Program-made: the position numbers and the translations under genes
Origin: an uncultured Lachnospiraceae bacterium
GTDB taxonomy: Bacteria > Bacillota > Clostridia > Lachnospirales > Lachnospiraceae
Direction of reading: 5' to 3'
Length of the DNA stretch: 64,000 nucleotides
NCBI GenBank assembly: GCA_949878435.1
Contig: CATLAK010000002.1
Coordinates: 1-64,000, forward strand
The notes under the pieces: generated by a model
Seen by the model: only the letters and a program-made list of their open reading frames with translations
What the model was told of the DNA's origin: nothing
Databases searched by the model: none
Shown here: one piece after another, positions 41,964 to 52,146 of the stretch
Numbering within the stretch: the first letter of the stretch is position 1
Layout: each line of letters begins with the position of its first letter

Positions 41964-43616
41964 ATGGACAGAAATAAAAAACCAATGACAAAAATGATGG
42001 CAGCGCTTGCTGCCATCATATTAATGACAGGAAGTATCGTACTCTTTTTTAATAAACCGCTTAAGGCACAGGCAGCAGGGCGCAGTGTGGCAATCGATTC
42101 CTGTCTGATTTCAGGGACGGACGTGGTGTGCCATATTAAGACAGGCAGTGTCCCAGCAAGTGACGACGGTAAGTTTTATATTTATGCAGATGAAGTCTAT
42201 CTGGACGGGACAGCTGGGGAAATTGTAGCTTCGGTGAAGGCTGGGACCTCTGTTTCCGTGAGTTTTCCCCTAAACTATAACACGGCGGACTCAAATTTGA
42301 GCCGTAAGTTTCTGGTTGCGGTAAAGCGTAACGGGCAGATGTATCAGGTAAGCGACGAGCATTATATCACCAATCCGGAAGCCTTAGCAACGCTGACTTC
42401 TCCCCGTATGAATGTGGGAATCAAGGGGATTCTGCCGGAGATTGAGAAAATTGCAAACGGAGATCTGCAGGAGCTGGGCATCCAGCAGGTCGTTTATAAC
42501 CTCCATTTGGATGATATCTGTTCCGAGGCGTCTGTTCCGGGTGCCATTGCCTTTGAATATAATGGGAAGACCTATTATTTTGACGGGGAGATGGTGAGAA
42601 ATTATGACGGGGCAGTGCGTACCTTCAACAGCTATGGAATGCAGGTGACGATGGTGATTCTAAACGGCGGAAAGGGTGCTTATTCCCAAGATCTGGTCCA
42701 TCCGTCGGCAAGGGATGGAGTGTGTGAAGGATATGCCCTGAATATAGCGGACGCCGCCGGCACCGACCACTTAAAGGCAATCGGCGCTTTTTTAGGACAG
42801 CGTTATTCAGGAAGATTCGAATATGGGCAGGTGGATAATTGGATTGTCGGAAATGAAGTGAATGCCCGGACATCATGGTGGTACAGCAATTCCGCATCTC
42901 TGGATTACAATGTAAATAATTATGTCAAGGCATTCCGTATCATCTATAATGAAATGAAGAGTATGAATGCCAATGTGAGAATCTATAATTCCATAGATCA
43001 GGAGTGGAACCGTAAATCCAATCCGGGAAGTTTCCTGGCAAAGGAATATCTGGATCAGTTCAATTACTATATGATCCGGGAGGGAAACATCGACTGGAGC
43101 CTTTCTTTCCATCCGTATAATTCGCCTCTGTACGATCCTTATGCATGGAACGGACCGGAAGCGTGGGTCAAGAAAAGCATTTCCAGCCCATATATTACCA
43201 TGCAGAACATTGATATTTTAATTGACTATATGCATCAGAAGCAATTTTTGAATCCAGCAGGAGAGGTGAGGAGCATATCTCTTGCGGAGATCGGATATAC
43301 TTCCGACTTTGGCGCGCAGGCACAGGAGGCATCCATAGCTTACGGCTATCTGAAAGCGGCATCCATACCGGACATTGACGCCTTTATCTTATTCCGGCAC
43401 ACCGATGATGCCCACGAAATGGAAAGCCACTTAGCGCTTGGACTGTGCGATTTAAGCGGTAATAAAAAGCCTGCTTATGAGATCTATAAAAATTTAGGGA
43501 CGCCTAATGAAGCATCGGCAAAGGAACGGGCATCCCAGATTATCGGGATGGATATCGATCAGATGATTCGGGAGAATATCGTATGGACGAGACCGGGAAC
43601 CGGCGTGGTGCAGTAG
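41964..43616 (+). CDS. secreted glycosidase-like protein (DUF5722-like)
   Basis: From the ATG at 41964 (GGGAGATAGGA site) the 550-residue protein has a signal peptide (MAALAAIILMTGSIVLFF, cleavage near AQAAG), a beta-rich domain (about residues 35-150) and a TIM-barrel-like domain. The barrel has WIVGNEVNARTSWW, with Glu positioned like the acid/base after the fourth strand, and ISLAEIGYTSDFG, a likely nucleophile strand. Similar proteins are DUF5722 glycoside-hydrolase relatives. It is transcribed after the hyp operon but its role seems separate. A strong bidirectional terminator follows. Confidence 0.75.
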   Translation: MDRNKKPMTKMMAALAAIILMTGSIVLFFNKPLKAQAAGRSVAIDSCLISGTDVVCHIKTGSVPASDDGKFYIYADEVYLDGTAGEIVASVKAGTSVSVSFPLNYNTADSNLSRKFLVAVKRNGQMYQVSDEHYITNPEALATLTSPRMNVGIKGILPEIEKIANGDLQELGIQQVVYNLHLDDICSEASVPGAIAFEYNGKTYYFDGEMVRNYDGAVRTFNSYGMQVTMVILNGGKGAYSQDLVHPSARDGVCEGYALNIADAAGTDHLKAIGAFLGQRYSGRFEYGQVDNWIVGNEVNARTSWWYSNSASLDYNVNNYVKAFRIIYNEMKSMNANVRIYNSIDQEWNRKSNPGSFLAKEYLDQFNYYMIREGNIDWSLSFHPYNSPLYDPYAWNGPEAWVKKSISSPYITMQNIDILIDYMHQKQFLNPAGEVRSISLAEIGYTSDFGAQAQEASIAYGYLKAASIPDIDAFILFRHTDDAHEMESHLALGLCDLSGNKKPAYEIYKNLGTPNEASAKERASQIIGMDIDQMIRENIVWTRPGTGVVQ

Positions 43617-43633
43617 AACCATAAAGACAGTCA

Positions 43634-43679
43634 AAAAAGACTTTGAAGAATCGGTAAGCTGACTCTTCAAAGTCTTTTT
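43634..43679. terminator. strong bidirectional terminator
   Basis: A 16-bp stem (AAAAAGACTTTGAAGA / TCTTCAAAGTCTTTTT) with a 14-base loop has A-runs on one side and T-runs on the other, so it can stop transcription from both strands. It separates the glycosidase-like gene from a minus-strand small gene. Confidence 0.9.
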
Positions 43680-43700
43680 AACTGAGTGAACACTTGTCGT

Positions 43701-43931
43701 TCAGAAGTGGTATTCCCTTGGCTGATAGAAGAAGGTCTGTATCCGGCTGTCACGACCGTAGGTGGTGGTGTGGCAATCCATGGAAGCGTTCTGGGTTTCT
43801 CTTTTGGCATTTTCAAGTACTTTTGCAAAAGAGCCGTTGGAACTCTGGCTTCCGGATTCGGAATCAAATGCCTTCTGCTGGTCACGCTTGATCTTTCCAG
43901 TCTTAGGAACAGCTGCTACTGAATGCACCAT
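43701..43931 (-). CDS. small conserved-looking protein, unknown
   Basis: The 76-residue product ends with a distinctive segment (CHTTTYGRDSRIQTFFYQPR then EYHF) that I recall in small Lachnospiraceae proteins, although no function is known to me. The frame is preferred over overlapping plus-strand frames because it faces a bidirectional terminator. The start at 43931 has an AAAGGA site 13 bases away. The 298 bases from 43932 to 44229 contain no other gene. Confidence 0.5.
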   Translation of the reverse strand: MVHSVAAVPKTGKIKRDQQKAFDSESGSQSSNGSFAKVLENAKRETQNASMDCHTTTYGRDSRIQTFFYQPREYHF

Positions 43932-44229
43932 AAAAATACTTGAAAATCCTTTTGCTGCGATTATCCCTCCTTGGATGCGTATTTGAATAGTGTATTGTAA
44001 AACGATTCCTTTGTTATTATATATATCGTATTATTTTTGAAAAAAGTTAATAGGGAAACTCGATGGCAGCTGACTATTTTATAGCAGCTTGACGGACAAG
44101 GCGGTCTCAAAGTAGAACTTGCTAAGTGAGGCGCTGTTATTTTTTGGAAAAAGGCATTTAATTTTTGGTGTAGTTATGATACAATTTTTAGAAAAGGAGA
44201 AATAAAAATAAGGAAAGAGGGAATTGGAG

Positions 44230-46245
44230 ATGGACCGGACAAAAGAAATCACGTCTGCTGCCGGAGAGAAAAGGCGGCGGGGAATAGGTGTCACAGTAAA
44301 GCTGGTGGCAGCCGTTATTGTGAGCGTTATCATTGCTGTGTCAGCGCTGCTAGCGGTAGTATATGACCGAATGTCCCAGACACTTCTTGAGAAGAGTGAA
44401 GAAATACTCCGCACCACTTCTGAAAAGACGCTTCAGGAGACCAGGGCATGGATGAACAAGACTCTTACTATGTTGGAGACGCAGAGGGATGTCATAGAGT
44501 ATGAGGATATGACAATTCCTGAGATGACAGCATATATCAAACATACGGCAGGGCAGAATGACGCCTATCCGGCAGGTCTGTATGTGGCGCTGACGGATGG
44601 TTCACTGTACCATGCTTCATTCGTACCGGGACCGGATTTTAATGCGCTGGTAAAAAGCTGGTATCTGGATGGGCTGGATTCAGAAGATTTTATATTGGGA
44701 GATGTATACTTTGACGAGGACAGCCAGTCCTATGTTGTGGGAGCATCTGGTGTGCTAAAGGACGGCAAAGGCGCGGTGCGCGGTGTTGCAGCAGCAGATG
44801 TTTATTTGGATTCTATTTCTGATATTGTCAGCAATATCCAGATTGAGGACACTGGCGGTATTTTTTTGGTAGACACACGTACAGATACGATTATAGGGCA
44901 TAGGGATGAGACGGTGGTCGGAGAAAAGCTGAGTGAAGCCGATGGTATGTATGCCTATGCAGAAGAACAGATACAGGCTGGTCAAATGGGACTGAGTCTT
45001 TACGAAGACACTTATATTGAGATAGACGAGGTCGCTGGGAGCAGCTGGATAGCGGTAGCTTATGTGTCCCGGGCGGAGGTATTATCAGAACTTTTTGATT
45101 TGACGAGTATCATGGTAAAGGTTTCAGTCATAGCAATACTCGTATTGACGCTTCTTGTTGTCATACAGATCCGCCGTATCATTGGCAGACCGGTAAAAGA
45201 ACTGAGCCGGGTGGCTACCCAGATCGCGGAGGGAAATCTGGACCAGACGATCAGTTATAAATCCAGTGATGAATTAGGGATCCTTGCACATGATTTTAAT
45301 CGGGTTACGATAAGACTGCGTGATTACATAAAATATATTGATGAAATATCAGGCACATTACGGGAGATTGCAAAGGGGAATCTTGCATTTGAACTGAAAA
45401 ATGAGTATACGGGTGAGTTCACTAAAATAAAGGAGTCTCTGGATGAAATCGCCGTTGAATTAAATGACGCCATAGGACAGATGAATGCATCTTCGAGAGA
45501 TGTTGCTGCCGGTGCGGCGCAGATTTCCGACAGTGCGGTGAGCTTGTCCCAAGGGTCTACGGAACAGGCGTCGGAGGTAGAAGCGCTGGCTGGAAATATA
45601 GGAAAAGTTTCTGACAGTGTACAGAAGATCGCCCAAGGGGCGCAGAAAGCAAGCAGTATTTCGCAGGAAGTCAAAGAAGGGCTTTTAGAGAGCAATGTAA
45701 AGATGCGGAATATGACGGAAGTGATCCAGAAGATAAGCGAAAAATCCAATGCAATCAATAAGATCGTGAAGACAATCGATGATATTGCATTCCAGACGAA
45801 TATCCTTGCACTCAATGCGGCAGTAGAAGCAGCCCGGGCAGGAGAAGCGGGAAAAGGCTTCGCGGTGGTTGCCGAGGAGGTTCGGACGCTGGCAGGCAAA
45901 TCTGCCAATGCAGCTAAGGACACTACGGAACTTTTAGGAGAAACCATAAGCTCCATGGAAGAAGGAGTCACTGCAGCAGAAGATACAGCGAAATCCATGT
46001 TGGAGGCAGCAGGACTGGCAGAGGAGATGAATAAGCTCATAGGCGGTATTGCGGACTATACAAAGCAGCAGGCTGTGACGGCGGAGGAAATCAGCCACGG
46101 AATCGATCAGATTGCCGTCGTCGTTCAGACCAATGTGAACGCGGCAGAATCCAGCGCCGCCGCCAGCGAAGAATTGTCCGGTCAGGCTGCAGCGCTTAAG
46201 GAATTGGTATCCAAGTTCCGGCTGAAAAAAGTATATAGACGATGA
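44230..46245 (+). CDS. transmembrane methyl-accepting chemotaxis protein with Cache-type sensor
   Basis: The 671-residue receptor starts at the ATG at 44230 (GGAATTGGAG site). It has a first membrane helix (about residues 22-45), an extracellular dCache-type sensor (about 50-285; [30 protein letters not shown]), a second helix (about 290-315), a HAMP domain and the coiled-coil signalling tip ([20 protein letters not shown], then [15 protein letters not shown]). It would send ligand signals to CheA and implies motility or a chemosensory pathway. A terminator follows. Confidence 0.95.
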   Translation: MDRTKEITSAAGEKRRRGIGVTVKLVAAVIVSVIIAVSALLAVVYDRMSQTLLEKSEEILRTTSEKTLQETRAWMNKTLTMLETQRDVIEYEDMTIPEMTAYIKHTAGQNDAYPAGLYVALTDGSLYHASFVPGPDFNALVKSWYLDGLDSEDFILGDVYFDEDSQSYVVGASGVLKDGKGAVRGVAAADVYLDSISDIVSNIQIEDTGGIFLVDTRTDTIIGHRDETVVGEKLSEADGMYAYAEEQIQAGQMGLSLYEDTYIEIDEVAGSSWIAVAYVSRAEVLSELFDLTSIMVKVSVIAILVLTLLVVIQIRRIIGRPVKELSRVATQIAEGNLDQTISYKSSDELGILAHDFNRVTIRLRDYIKYIDEISGTLREIAKGNLAFELKNEYTGEFTKIKESLDEIAVELNDAIGQMNASSRDVAAGAAQISDSAVSLSQGSTEQASEVEALAGNIGKVSDSVQKIAQGAQKASSISQEVKEGLLESNVKMRNMTEVIQKISEKSNAINKIVKTIDDIAFQTNILALNAAVEAARAGEAGKGFAVVAEEVRTLAGKSANAAKDTTELLGETISSMEEGVTAAEDTAKSMLEAAGLAEEMNKLIGGIADYTKQQAVTAEEISHGIDQIAVVVQTNVNAAESSAAASEELSGQAAALKELVSKFRLKKVYRR

Positions 46246-46294
46246 AACGATAGGTACACTTTCAAAATGGTACAAGAATTTTGCAGAGGTGTAA

Positions 46295-46318
46295 AAGGGG
46301 GCAGAAAACCGCCCCCTT
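46295..46318. terminator. terminator between convergent chemoreceptor genes
   Basis: AAGGGGGC / GCCCCCTT forms an 8-bp stem with an 8-base loop, flanked by AAAA on the left and TTAATAA on the right. It lies between the convergent receptor genes and can serve both. Confidence 0.75.
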
Positions 46319-46341
46319 AATAAATGCTTTTATGTATCTTG

Positions 46342-47745
46342 TTACATGGAAGCCTTTTTGATGCTTTCCAAATCCTGTATCAGCCCTTTTGAATACTGGC
46401 AGGCTTCTTTGTATATATTCTCTGCCTGTTGATTGTTTCCTGCCAATAAAGCATCTATTACCTGCTGCCCATAGGAATGGAATTTTTTATGTTTTTCGCC
46501 CAAGGCTTTCCAAATCTTTATGACTTCAGGATTGGCGGGATTCATTGCATAGTAAAAATGACCGAATCCGCATTTTTTATCGTTGATCTGCAGGGGCAGG
46601 ATAGTTTTTTCCTTAAGGATTTTTCCAAGAGTGTCCAGCCAGTTTTTATGAGCATGAATAGCTTTTTCAATATATTCTATGAAATGTTTGTCTTCCAGTT
46701 TATAAAAGGCGTCTTCCGCCATTTTTCCCATGACTTTTGCAGACGCATCCAGAGTCGTTTCTATAGATGACAAAGGCGCTGAAATGCGGTCGATATCCTG
46801 ACCGTGTTCCCGCAGCTTTGTAATATCTTCTTCTAATACACCGCACTGATTATCAATATCTGCTGCACGCGATTCCAGTTCAATGATGGAACTGCTGATC
46901 TCTTCGCTCAGGCTTGCAAGAGAGGATATATTATTGGTAATTCTCTCCAGGTGCTGCCTGTTATGTTCGTTTATTTCCCACACATAGCTGATTTTCTGCG
47001 TGACCGTTTCCAATGAATTTATGGTATGGTCTGCGCTTTTTACGCTTTTGGCGGATGCGGTCTGGATGTCGGATACAAAATGTCCCATGCTTGCAGTCAG
47101 ACTCTGCGTTTCATCGGCAAGTTTCCGTATCTCATCGGCGACTACTGCAAATCCTTTTCCGGCTTCTCCGGCTCTTGCAGCTTCGATAGAAGCATTCAGT
47201 GCAAGCAGATTCGTCTGGGAGGAGATGGAATTAATGCCGTCAATGACACTGTTCATCTGGCTGATAATCTGGGATAATTGATTCATATCCTGCTGCATCT
47301 CTTTTGAGGCAAGGATAGTCTTGCCGGATAAATCATTGGTTTCAGTCAGTGCCTTTTGACCTTCATCTATTTTTTGATAAACGCCGGAGGTTTCTTCGGA
47401 GATATCGATAATGGTATGGGTCAGGTCTTCATGCTGAACAGACACCGTTTCGGACACGCTTGCCGCTTCGCCGGAAGCGGTATGAATGAGTGCGGTGGCT
47501 TCTGAAACGCTGTCTGATATCTGCTGCAGCATTTGGGAGTAGTGATTTAAAGAAAGATCCAAAGAACTGATCCGCATCAGGGAATCAAAAACATCAGACA
47601 TCACTTCCTCAAATTGCGTCCGTCCTGCAAGCAGGCGGTCGTAGATTTGCGCCATTTCGGGAGACTTCTGGCTGTAATTGGCAGCGCTTAGCTCCGACAT
47701 GGATTGTAATAAAGTTTTCTTTTTTGGTTTCATTAATATAGTCAT
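46342..47745 (-). CDS. soluble chemoreceptor with C-terminal CZB zinc domain
   Basis: Starting at the ATG at 47745 (GAGGG site), the 467-residue protein has no membrane helix. The signalling tip is typical ([20 protein letters not shown], then [19 protein letters not shown]). The C-terminal 120 residues form a CZB domain: His in [18 protein letters not shown] and HKKFHSYG give the His3-Cys zinc set. CZB receptors sense hypochlorite or zinc in the cytosol. It converges on the membrane receptor gene. The promoter region 47746-47900 was not resolved. Confidence 0.93.
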   Translation of the reverse strand: MTILMKPKKKTLLQSMSELSAANYSQKSPEMAQIYDRLLAGRTQFEEVMSDVFDSLMRISSLDLSLNHYSQMLQQISDSVSEATALIHTASGEAASVSETVSVQHEDLTHTIIDISEETSGVYQKIDEGQKALTETNDLSGKTILASKEMQQDMNQLSQIISQMNSVIDGINSISSQTNLLALNASIEAARAGEAGKGFAVVADEIRKLADETQSLTASMGHFVSDIQTASAKSVKSADHTINSLETVTQKISYVWEINEHNRQHLERITNNISSLASLSEEISSSIIELESRAADIDNQCGVLEEDITKLREHGQDIDRISAPLSSIETTLDASAKVMGKMAEDAFYKLEDKHFIEYIEKAIHAHKNWLDTLGKILKEKTILPLQINDKKCGFGHFYYAMNPANPEVIKIWKALGEKHKKFHSYGQQVIDALLAGNNQQAENIYKEACQYSKGLIQDLESIKKASM

Positions 47746-47928
47746 ATGCGTCCCTCTTTTCCTGAAAATATCATAGGATATGGGGATGCTTTTGTCAATA
47801 TTCAACTGATGGTTGAACCGCCGCGGCAAATTCCCGTGATGCGTTATTGAGGTGTATAGGTAATTATATTAATATAGGAATATCATAATCGTGAAGAAAA
47901 TGCGGGAGGTAAGCTCTTTCGCGTAAAA

Positions 47929-47948
47929 CGCTTCGGAATGGAGGAAAA
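47929..47948 (+). promoter_or_regulatory. repeated translation-start module, copy 3
   Basis: CGCTTCGGAATGGAGGAAAA is identical to the copies at 22333, 24073 and 57627. Here the start codon (TTG at 47958) is a few bases further away. Confidence 0.65.
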
Positions 47949-47957
47949 AAGGAATAT

Positions 47958-48821
47958 TTGAAAACGGGGGAAGTGATAAGTAAAAGAAGGAAGGAGCTTG
48001 GGCTCACGCAGAGACAGCTTGCCGACCTGCTTGGCATATCTTTTCAGGCAGTGTCTAAATGGGAGAATGAGCGGGTGTACCCGGATGTGGTGATGCTTCC
48101 TAAACTTGCCGCAGCGCTTGACACGACGGTTGACGCGCTGCTTGGATACAGCGGCAAGGCGGCGGAGTATGACAGAAAATATGAGGCTGAGGGGTATTAT
48201 TGGGGGCTTAAGCCGAATCCTGTCTGCTATGATATTATGAAGATTATGCCGCCAATTAAGCCGTATCGTGTATTGGACATGGGATGTGGAGAAGGGAAGG
48301 ATGCGGTCTTTTTTGCAAAATGCGGTTATGCGGTAACGGCATTCGATGTATCGGAACAGGGGATTGAAAAGGCAAAGAGGCTTGCTGCGCATAATCAGGT
48401 CAATATCCGCTTTTTTAAGGCAGACATTTTTGATTATCGCCCTGATACGGATTATGACATTATATTCAGCAGCGGAACACTCCATTTCGTTCCAGAAGTA
48501 CAGAGAAAGGAACTTTTTGACAGATTGAAAGTGCATACCGCAGACAAAGGCATCCATGCGATGAATGTATTTGTAGAAAAGCCATTTATTGACCCGGCAC
48601 CGGATCTTACACAGGAAGAGAAAAAAGGGAAATTGTGGCGTTCAGGGGAATTGTTCACATATTATCATGACTGGCTGTTCCATGCCTGCAAGGAAGAGGT
48701 GTTTGACTGTAACAGCGGCGGCATTCCCCATAAACACTGTATGGATACGCTCATTGCACAGCGCCGTGCATGCAGTCCGCTCTCTGCCCCTTCATCTGGC
48801 AGTCACGCTTCCTTATCTTAA
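47958..48821 (+). CDS. XRE helix-turn-helix fused to a SAM methyltransferase
   Basis: The 287-residue protein starts at TTG 47958. Residues 1-65 are an XRE domain (RRKELGLTQRQLADLLGISF, then KWENERVYPDVVMLPKLAA). Residues about 75-270 are a TehB/Methyltransf-like domain with motif I (VLDMGCGEGKDAVFF) and TAFDVSEQGI. The last 20 residues (SPLSAPSSGSHASLS) look like read-through into unrelated sequence. The fusion suggests DNA-binding control by, or of, the methyltransferase. The family (XRE-methyltransferase) occurs in Clostridia. The substrate is unknown. Confidence 0.85.
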   Translation: MKTGEVISKRRKELGLTQRQLADLLGISFQAVSKWENERVYPDVVMLPKLAAALDTTVDALLGYSGKAAEYDRKYEAEGYYWGLKPNPVCYDIMKIMPPIKPYRVLDMGCGEGKDAVFFAKCGYAVTAFDVSEQGIEKAKRLAAHNQVNIRFFKADIFDYRPDTDYDIIFSSGTLHFVPEVQRKELFDRLKVHTADKGIHAMNVFVEKPFIDPAPDLTQEEKKGKLWRSGELFTYYHDWLFHACKEEVFDCNSGGIPHKHCMDTLIAQRRACSPLSAPSSGSHASLS

Positions 48822-48907
48822 TCATATTGTCTCAAGCATATTGCTGTTATTGACGGGAATGGTCAGAATCGTTAGAATGTGGATAGAAAGGTTAGGGAGG
48901 GCTGCCT

Positions 48908-50023
48908 ATGATGAAAGCAAGAAGCAGGCTTTTTAGGTGGAAGGATCCTTTCGCTGTGAAGGAAACAGAAGACTTATTCCTTGCAGCTATGAGGGGAAAC
49001 TGCCGTTTTCAATATACTCATTGCGAGTCTTACCGGAAAATTTTAGACCATTTTCATTTTTCCCCGGAGAATTTAAAGGAAAGTAAGGATATGGAAAGGC
49101 TGCCTTTTCTGCCTACCTGGGTGTTCAAGAATCATATACTTTTTTCCATGCCAAAAAGAAAGATGCTGATTCAGGCGACCTCTTCCGGCACAAAGGGGAA
49201 ATTCAGCCGGGTAGGATTTGAATTTGGAGGTTTGTGGAGCGGTCTTCGAATGGTTTTGCGGGTGGGAAAATGGAGGAACTTGTTTTCCATCTGTCCTGCC
49301 CATTATATTGTGCTTGGGTATAAGCCTCATAAGGGAAATGAGACGGCGGTGACGAAGACGGCATACGGCGCCACCCTTTTTACCCCTGCCCTTAGCAGGA
49401 CCTTTGCCCTAAAGATGAAGAACGGAGCGTATGAGCCGGATTTAGACGGAGTGATCGATGCAGTCGTAAGGCACAGCAGGGGACATTTTCCCGTGCGTTT
49501 TATGGGCTTTCCCTCTTATCTATACTTTGTACTGCGAAAGATGGAGGAGCAAAAGATTGAGGTAAAACTTCCCAAGGGCTCCAAGATCCTTTTAGGCGGC
49601 GGCTGGAAGCAGTTCTATACGGAGCAGGTGGATAAACAGACGTTGTATGAATTGGCAGAGAAGGTTCTAGGGGTGAAGGAGTCGGAAGTCGTAGAATTTT
49701 TTGGGGCAGTGGAGCATCCCATTTTATACTGTGACTGTCCAAAACACCATTTCCATGTGCCGGTATACAGCCGGGTGATTATCCGGGATGTAGATACGTT
49801 AGCGCCTGGCGGGACAGGGCAGGTGGGATTGGTGAACCTGCTCACGCCTATGACCCTTGCCACCCCCATTTTAAGTATTATGACGGATGATCTGGGGGTG
49901 CTGCATGAGGGGAAAGAATGCGGCTGCGGCATCGAATCGCCTTATCTGGAAATCATAGGGCGCATTGGCTTTCAGGATATCCAGACCTGCGCGGCAGGCG
50001 CATCGGCATATTTAAAGAAGTAA
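48908..50023 (+). CDS. LuxE-like acyl-protein synthetase
   Basis: The 371-residue protein follows an AGGGAGGG site (a second ATG is at 48911). It has the LuxE/PaaK adenylation landmarks: QATSSGTKGKFSRV (phosphate-binding loop of this group), LLGGGWKQFYTE, VVEFFGAVEHPILY and TGQVGLVNLLTP. LuxE activates fatty acids with ATP and holds them as a thioester for LuxC. LuxC follows after 16 bases, so the pair could reduce a carboxylic acid to an aldehyde. No LuxA/B luciferase genes are present in the window. Confidence 0.88.
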   Translation: MMKARSRLFRWKDPFAVKETEDLFLAAMRGNCRFQYTHCESYRKILDHFHFSPENLKESKDMERLPFLPTWVFKNHILFSMPKRKMLIQATSSGTKGKFSRVGFEFGGLWSGLRMVLRVGKWRNLFSICPAHYIVLGYKPHKGNETAVTKTAYGATLFTPALSRTFALKMKNGAYEPDLDGVIDAVVRHSRGHFPVRFMGFPSYLYFVLRKMEEQKIEVKLPKGSKILLGGGWKQFYTEQVDKQTLYELAEKVLGVKESEVVEFFGAVEHPILYCDCPKHHFHVPVYSRVIIRDVDTLAPGGTGQVGLVNLLTPMTLATPILSIMTDDLGVLHEGKECGCGIESPYLEIIGRIGFQDIQTCAAGASAYLKK

Positions 50024-50039
50024 AAGGCAGGGAGAAAGC

Positions 50040-51374
50040 ATGATACTCTATAAAGGGAAATTATATGAAACAAAAGAACAGGAAAGGCTCCTTGCCCGGC
50101 TGGAACAGGATATCAATGATACCCGCATTCATAGGAAGCTGGATATTTCCAAGGTAATCAATGCGGTAGATGCCATTGGGCAGAAGCTGAAAGCCGGTAT
50201 TTATCATGAAAAAATTGCCCGGCTGGGCATAGAGGGGATGGAAGAGCAGATTCGCACCGTGATTGCCATGACGGACAGGGAAAACTTAACCTACAGATTG
50301 GAAGTAGAGCTGGGGCAGCTGCGGGAACCGTTCTTAAAGGGACAGGTCATAAAAGGCAGGCATGGAAGCAGCTTAGAAGCGGTGGACACTTACATCTATC
50401 CGCTGGGAACGCTTTTTCACATTGCGGCAGGGAACCGGGAAGGGCTTCCCGTGTACAGTGTGCTGGAAGGGCTGCTCACAGGGAATATCAATATCTTAAA
50501 GCTGCCGCAGGCAGACCAGGGGCTGTCTATAGAAATCCTGCAGGCGCTTTTGGAGATAGAGCCGCATCTTGCGGAATATATTTATGTGTTTGACACGCCG
50601 TCCACCGATCTGGATGCCATGTGCGCTATGGCGGCAATGAGTGACGGAATCGTGGTATGGGGCGGAGATGAGGCGGTGGCGGCGGTAAGGCGGTTTGCCC
50701 CGGCAGGCGCTAAGCTGATTGAATGGGGGCACAAGCTGAGTTTCGCTTATCTTTCCGGTCTTAATGAAATAGAAGAAGCGGTCCTTGATCGGGAGCTGCA
50801 GGCACTGGCGGAGCATATTGTATCCACCAGGCAGGTTCTTTGCAGTTCCTGTCAGGTGATTTATTTAGATCAGCCAGGGATGGAGGCGGTAAAGGATTTC
50901 TGCAACAGGTTTCTCCCTTATTTGGAAAAGGCGGCGCTCAAGTTTCCGGCAAAGTCGGCGGGAATGCGGGCGGATCTTTCCATGAGGCGATACTGCGAAA
51001 CGCTGCAAAAAATCATCACTGGAGGCGAGGCGGCAAAAAGACAGGTATATGCCGGAAAAAATTGCAGCCTGACAGCCTGTGAGGATATGGAACTGGAACT
51101 GTCGGAGATGTTTGGAAATTGTCTGGTCAAGCGCCTGCCCAGGGAAAAGATGATGGAGGTGCTCCGCAGGAAAAAGGGGTGTCTTCAGACGGCAGGTCTT
51201 TTGTGCCCCAAAGATAAGCGTGAGGAACTGACTAAGTGCCTGGCATCCTGTGGGGTGGTGCGGATCACTTCGGCAGGGAGGATGTCAGAGACCTTCCTGG
51301 GGGAAGCTCATGACGGCGATTATTCCCTGCGGCGGTATGTGCGGGCGGTGGATGTGGAAGTTTGCGAAGGATAG
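50040..51374 (+). CDS. LuxC-like acyl-CoA/acyl-protein reductase
   Basis: The 444-residue protein matches the LuxC family. It has the N-terminal YKGKLYETKEQERLLARL, the Rossmann and substrate segment IYPLGTLFHIAAGNREGL, and the active-site Cys region near residue 265 (STRQVLCSSCQVIYLD). The family makes aldehydes from acyl-CoA or LuxE-bound acyl groups using NADPH. Gene order LuxE-LuxC with a tight third gene points to one operon making an aldehyde for something other than light. Confidence 0.9.
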   Translation: MILYKGKLYETKEQERLLARLEQDINDTRIHRKLDISKVINAVDAIGQKLKAGIYHEKIARLGIEGMEEQIRTVIAMTDRENLTYRLEVELGQLREPFLKGQVIKGRHGSSLEAVDTYIYPLGTLFHIAAGNREGLPVYSVLEGLLTGNINILKLPQADQGLSIEILQALLEIEPHLAEYIYVFDTPSTDLDAMCAMAAMSDGIVVWGGDEAVAAVRRFAPAGAKLIEWGHKLSFAYLSGLNEIEEAVLDRELQALAEHIVSTRQVLCSSCQVIYLDQPGMEAVKDFCNRFLPYLEKAALKFPAKSAGMRADLSMRRYCETLQKIITGGEAAKRQVYAGKNCSLTACEDMELELSEMFGNCLVKRLPREKMMEVLRRKKGCLQTAGLLCPKDKREELTKCLASCGVVRITSAGRMSETFLGEAHDGDYSLRRYVRAVDVEVCEG

Positions 51375-51380
51375 GAAGGT

Positions 51381-52127
51381 ATGGATATCATAGAGAGGGA
51401 CATTTATGCTTTGATCTGCAGCAGTGACGGCATAAAAGCAAGGGAAATAGCGAAGAAATTAAAGAAAGAGAAGGGGGTGATCAATCATTACCTTTATGCT
51501 TCCCCGTACATGCATGAGCTCTGCTACTGTGACGAGGAGTTCAACTGGCATGGCTATATCCGTCAGATGCGTCCCCATAAGGGGCTGGGCGATTTTTGCG
51601 GGTATTATTCCACCGTCGGAGAGTTCCTTGACTTGGATGCAGAGGAATGGTTTGATGCCTTGACATCCGGCTGCAAGGAAATTGGACGCAATCTGAATGA
51701 CACCAGAGGATTGTTCCATTCCTTTCGGGATACCGGGGAGACTATGCGGGCGTTATTTGCCGATTTGGAGGGAATTGATTACAGGGATTGGGAGATTGCC
51801 TTTGAGCTTCGCATCAAAAAGTCCCGTTTCATAAGAATTTATGCGGATGTGCTGGTGATTACGGTAAAGTATGTGTTTTCGCTGGAGTTTAAAATGAACG
51901 ATAAGATAGAAGAGGAAGAGGTTCTGCAGGCGGCAAAATACAGCGCTTATCTGGAAGTGCTGTTTGGACCGGCATATGACGTGATTCCGGTGCTGGTGCT
52001 CACGAAGGCGCATGACCTTTACCGGTATGTGCAGCTGAAAGATACCACTGCGGAGATTCCGGTGTGTGCGGGGGATATGCTTTTTAATATTTTTGATGAA
52101 TACCTGGGGTTTTTGAATGACATTTGA
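51381..52127 (+). CDS. winged-helix plus PD-(D/E)xK-nuclease-like protein
   Basis: The 248-residue protein begins six bases after luxC-like. Residues 1-60 look like a winged helix (GIKAREIAKKLKKEKGVINH). The C-terminal half has a PD-(D/E)xK-like core: Asp in YADVLVITVKYVFSLEFKMN, then E-x-K in the same segment (LEFK), and a following helix (EEVLQAAKYSAYLEVLFG). Family unknown to me. Its place in the LuxE-LuxC operon is unexpected for a nuclease. Confidence 0.6.
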   Translation: MDIIERDIYALICSSDGIKAREIAKKLKKEKGVINHYLYASPYMHELCYCDEEFNWHGYIRQMRPHKGLGDFCGYYSTVGEFLDLDAEEWFDALTSGCKEIGRNLNDTRGLFHSFRDTGETMRALFADLEGIDYRDWEIAFELRIKKSRFIRIYADVLVITVKYVFSLEFKMNDKIEEEEVLQAAKYSAYLEVLFGPAYDVIPVLVLTKAHDLYRYVQLKDTTAEIPVCAGDMLFNIFDEYLGFLNDI

Positions 52128-52146
52128 TAAGGATGGGAGTAGTATT

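Noticed and set aside
45324-46040. 238-codon minus-strand frame over the chemoreceptor
   Set aside because: Shadow of the Ala/Glu-rich signalling helix; no ribosome site.
48908-51374. Bioluminescence (lux) operon
   Set aside because: There is no luxA, luxB or luxD, so light production cannot be claimed.
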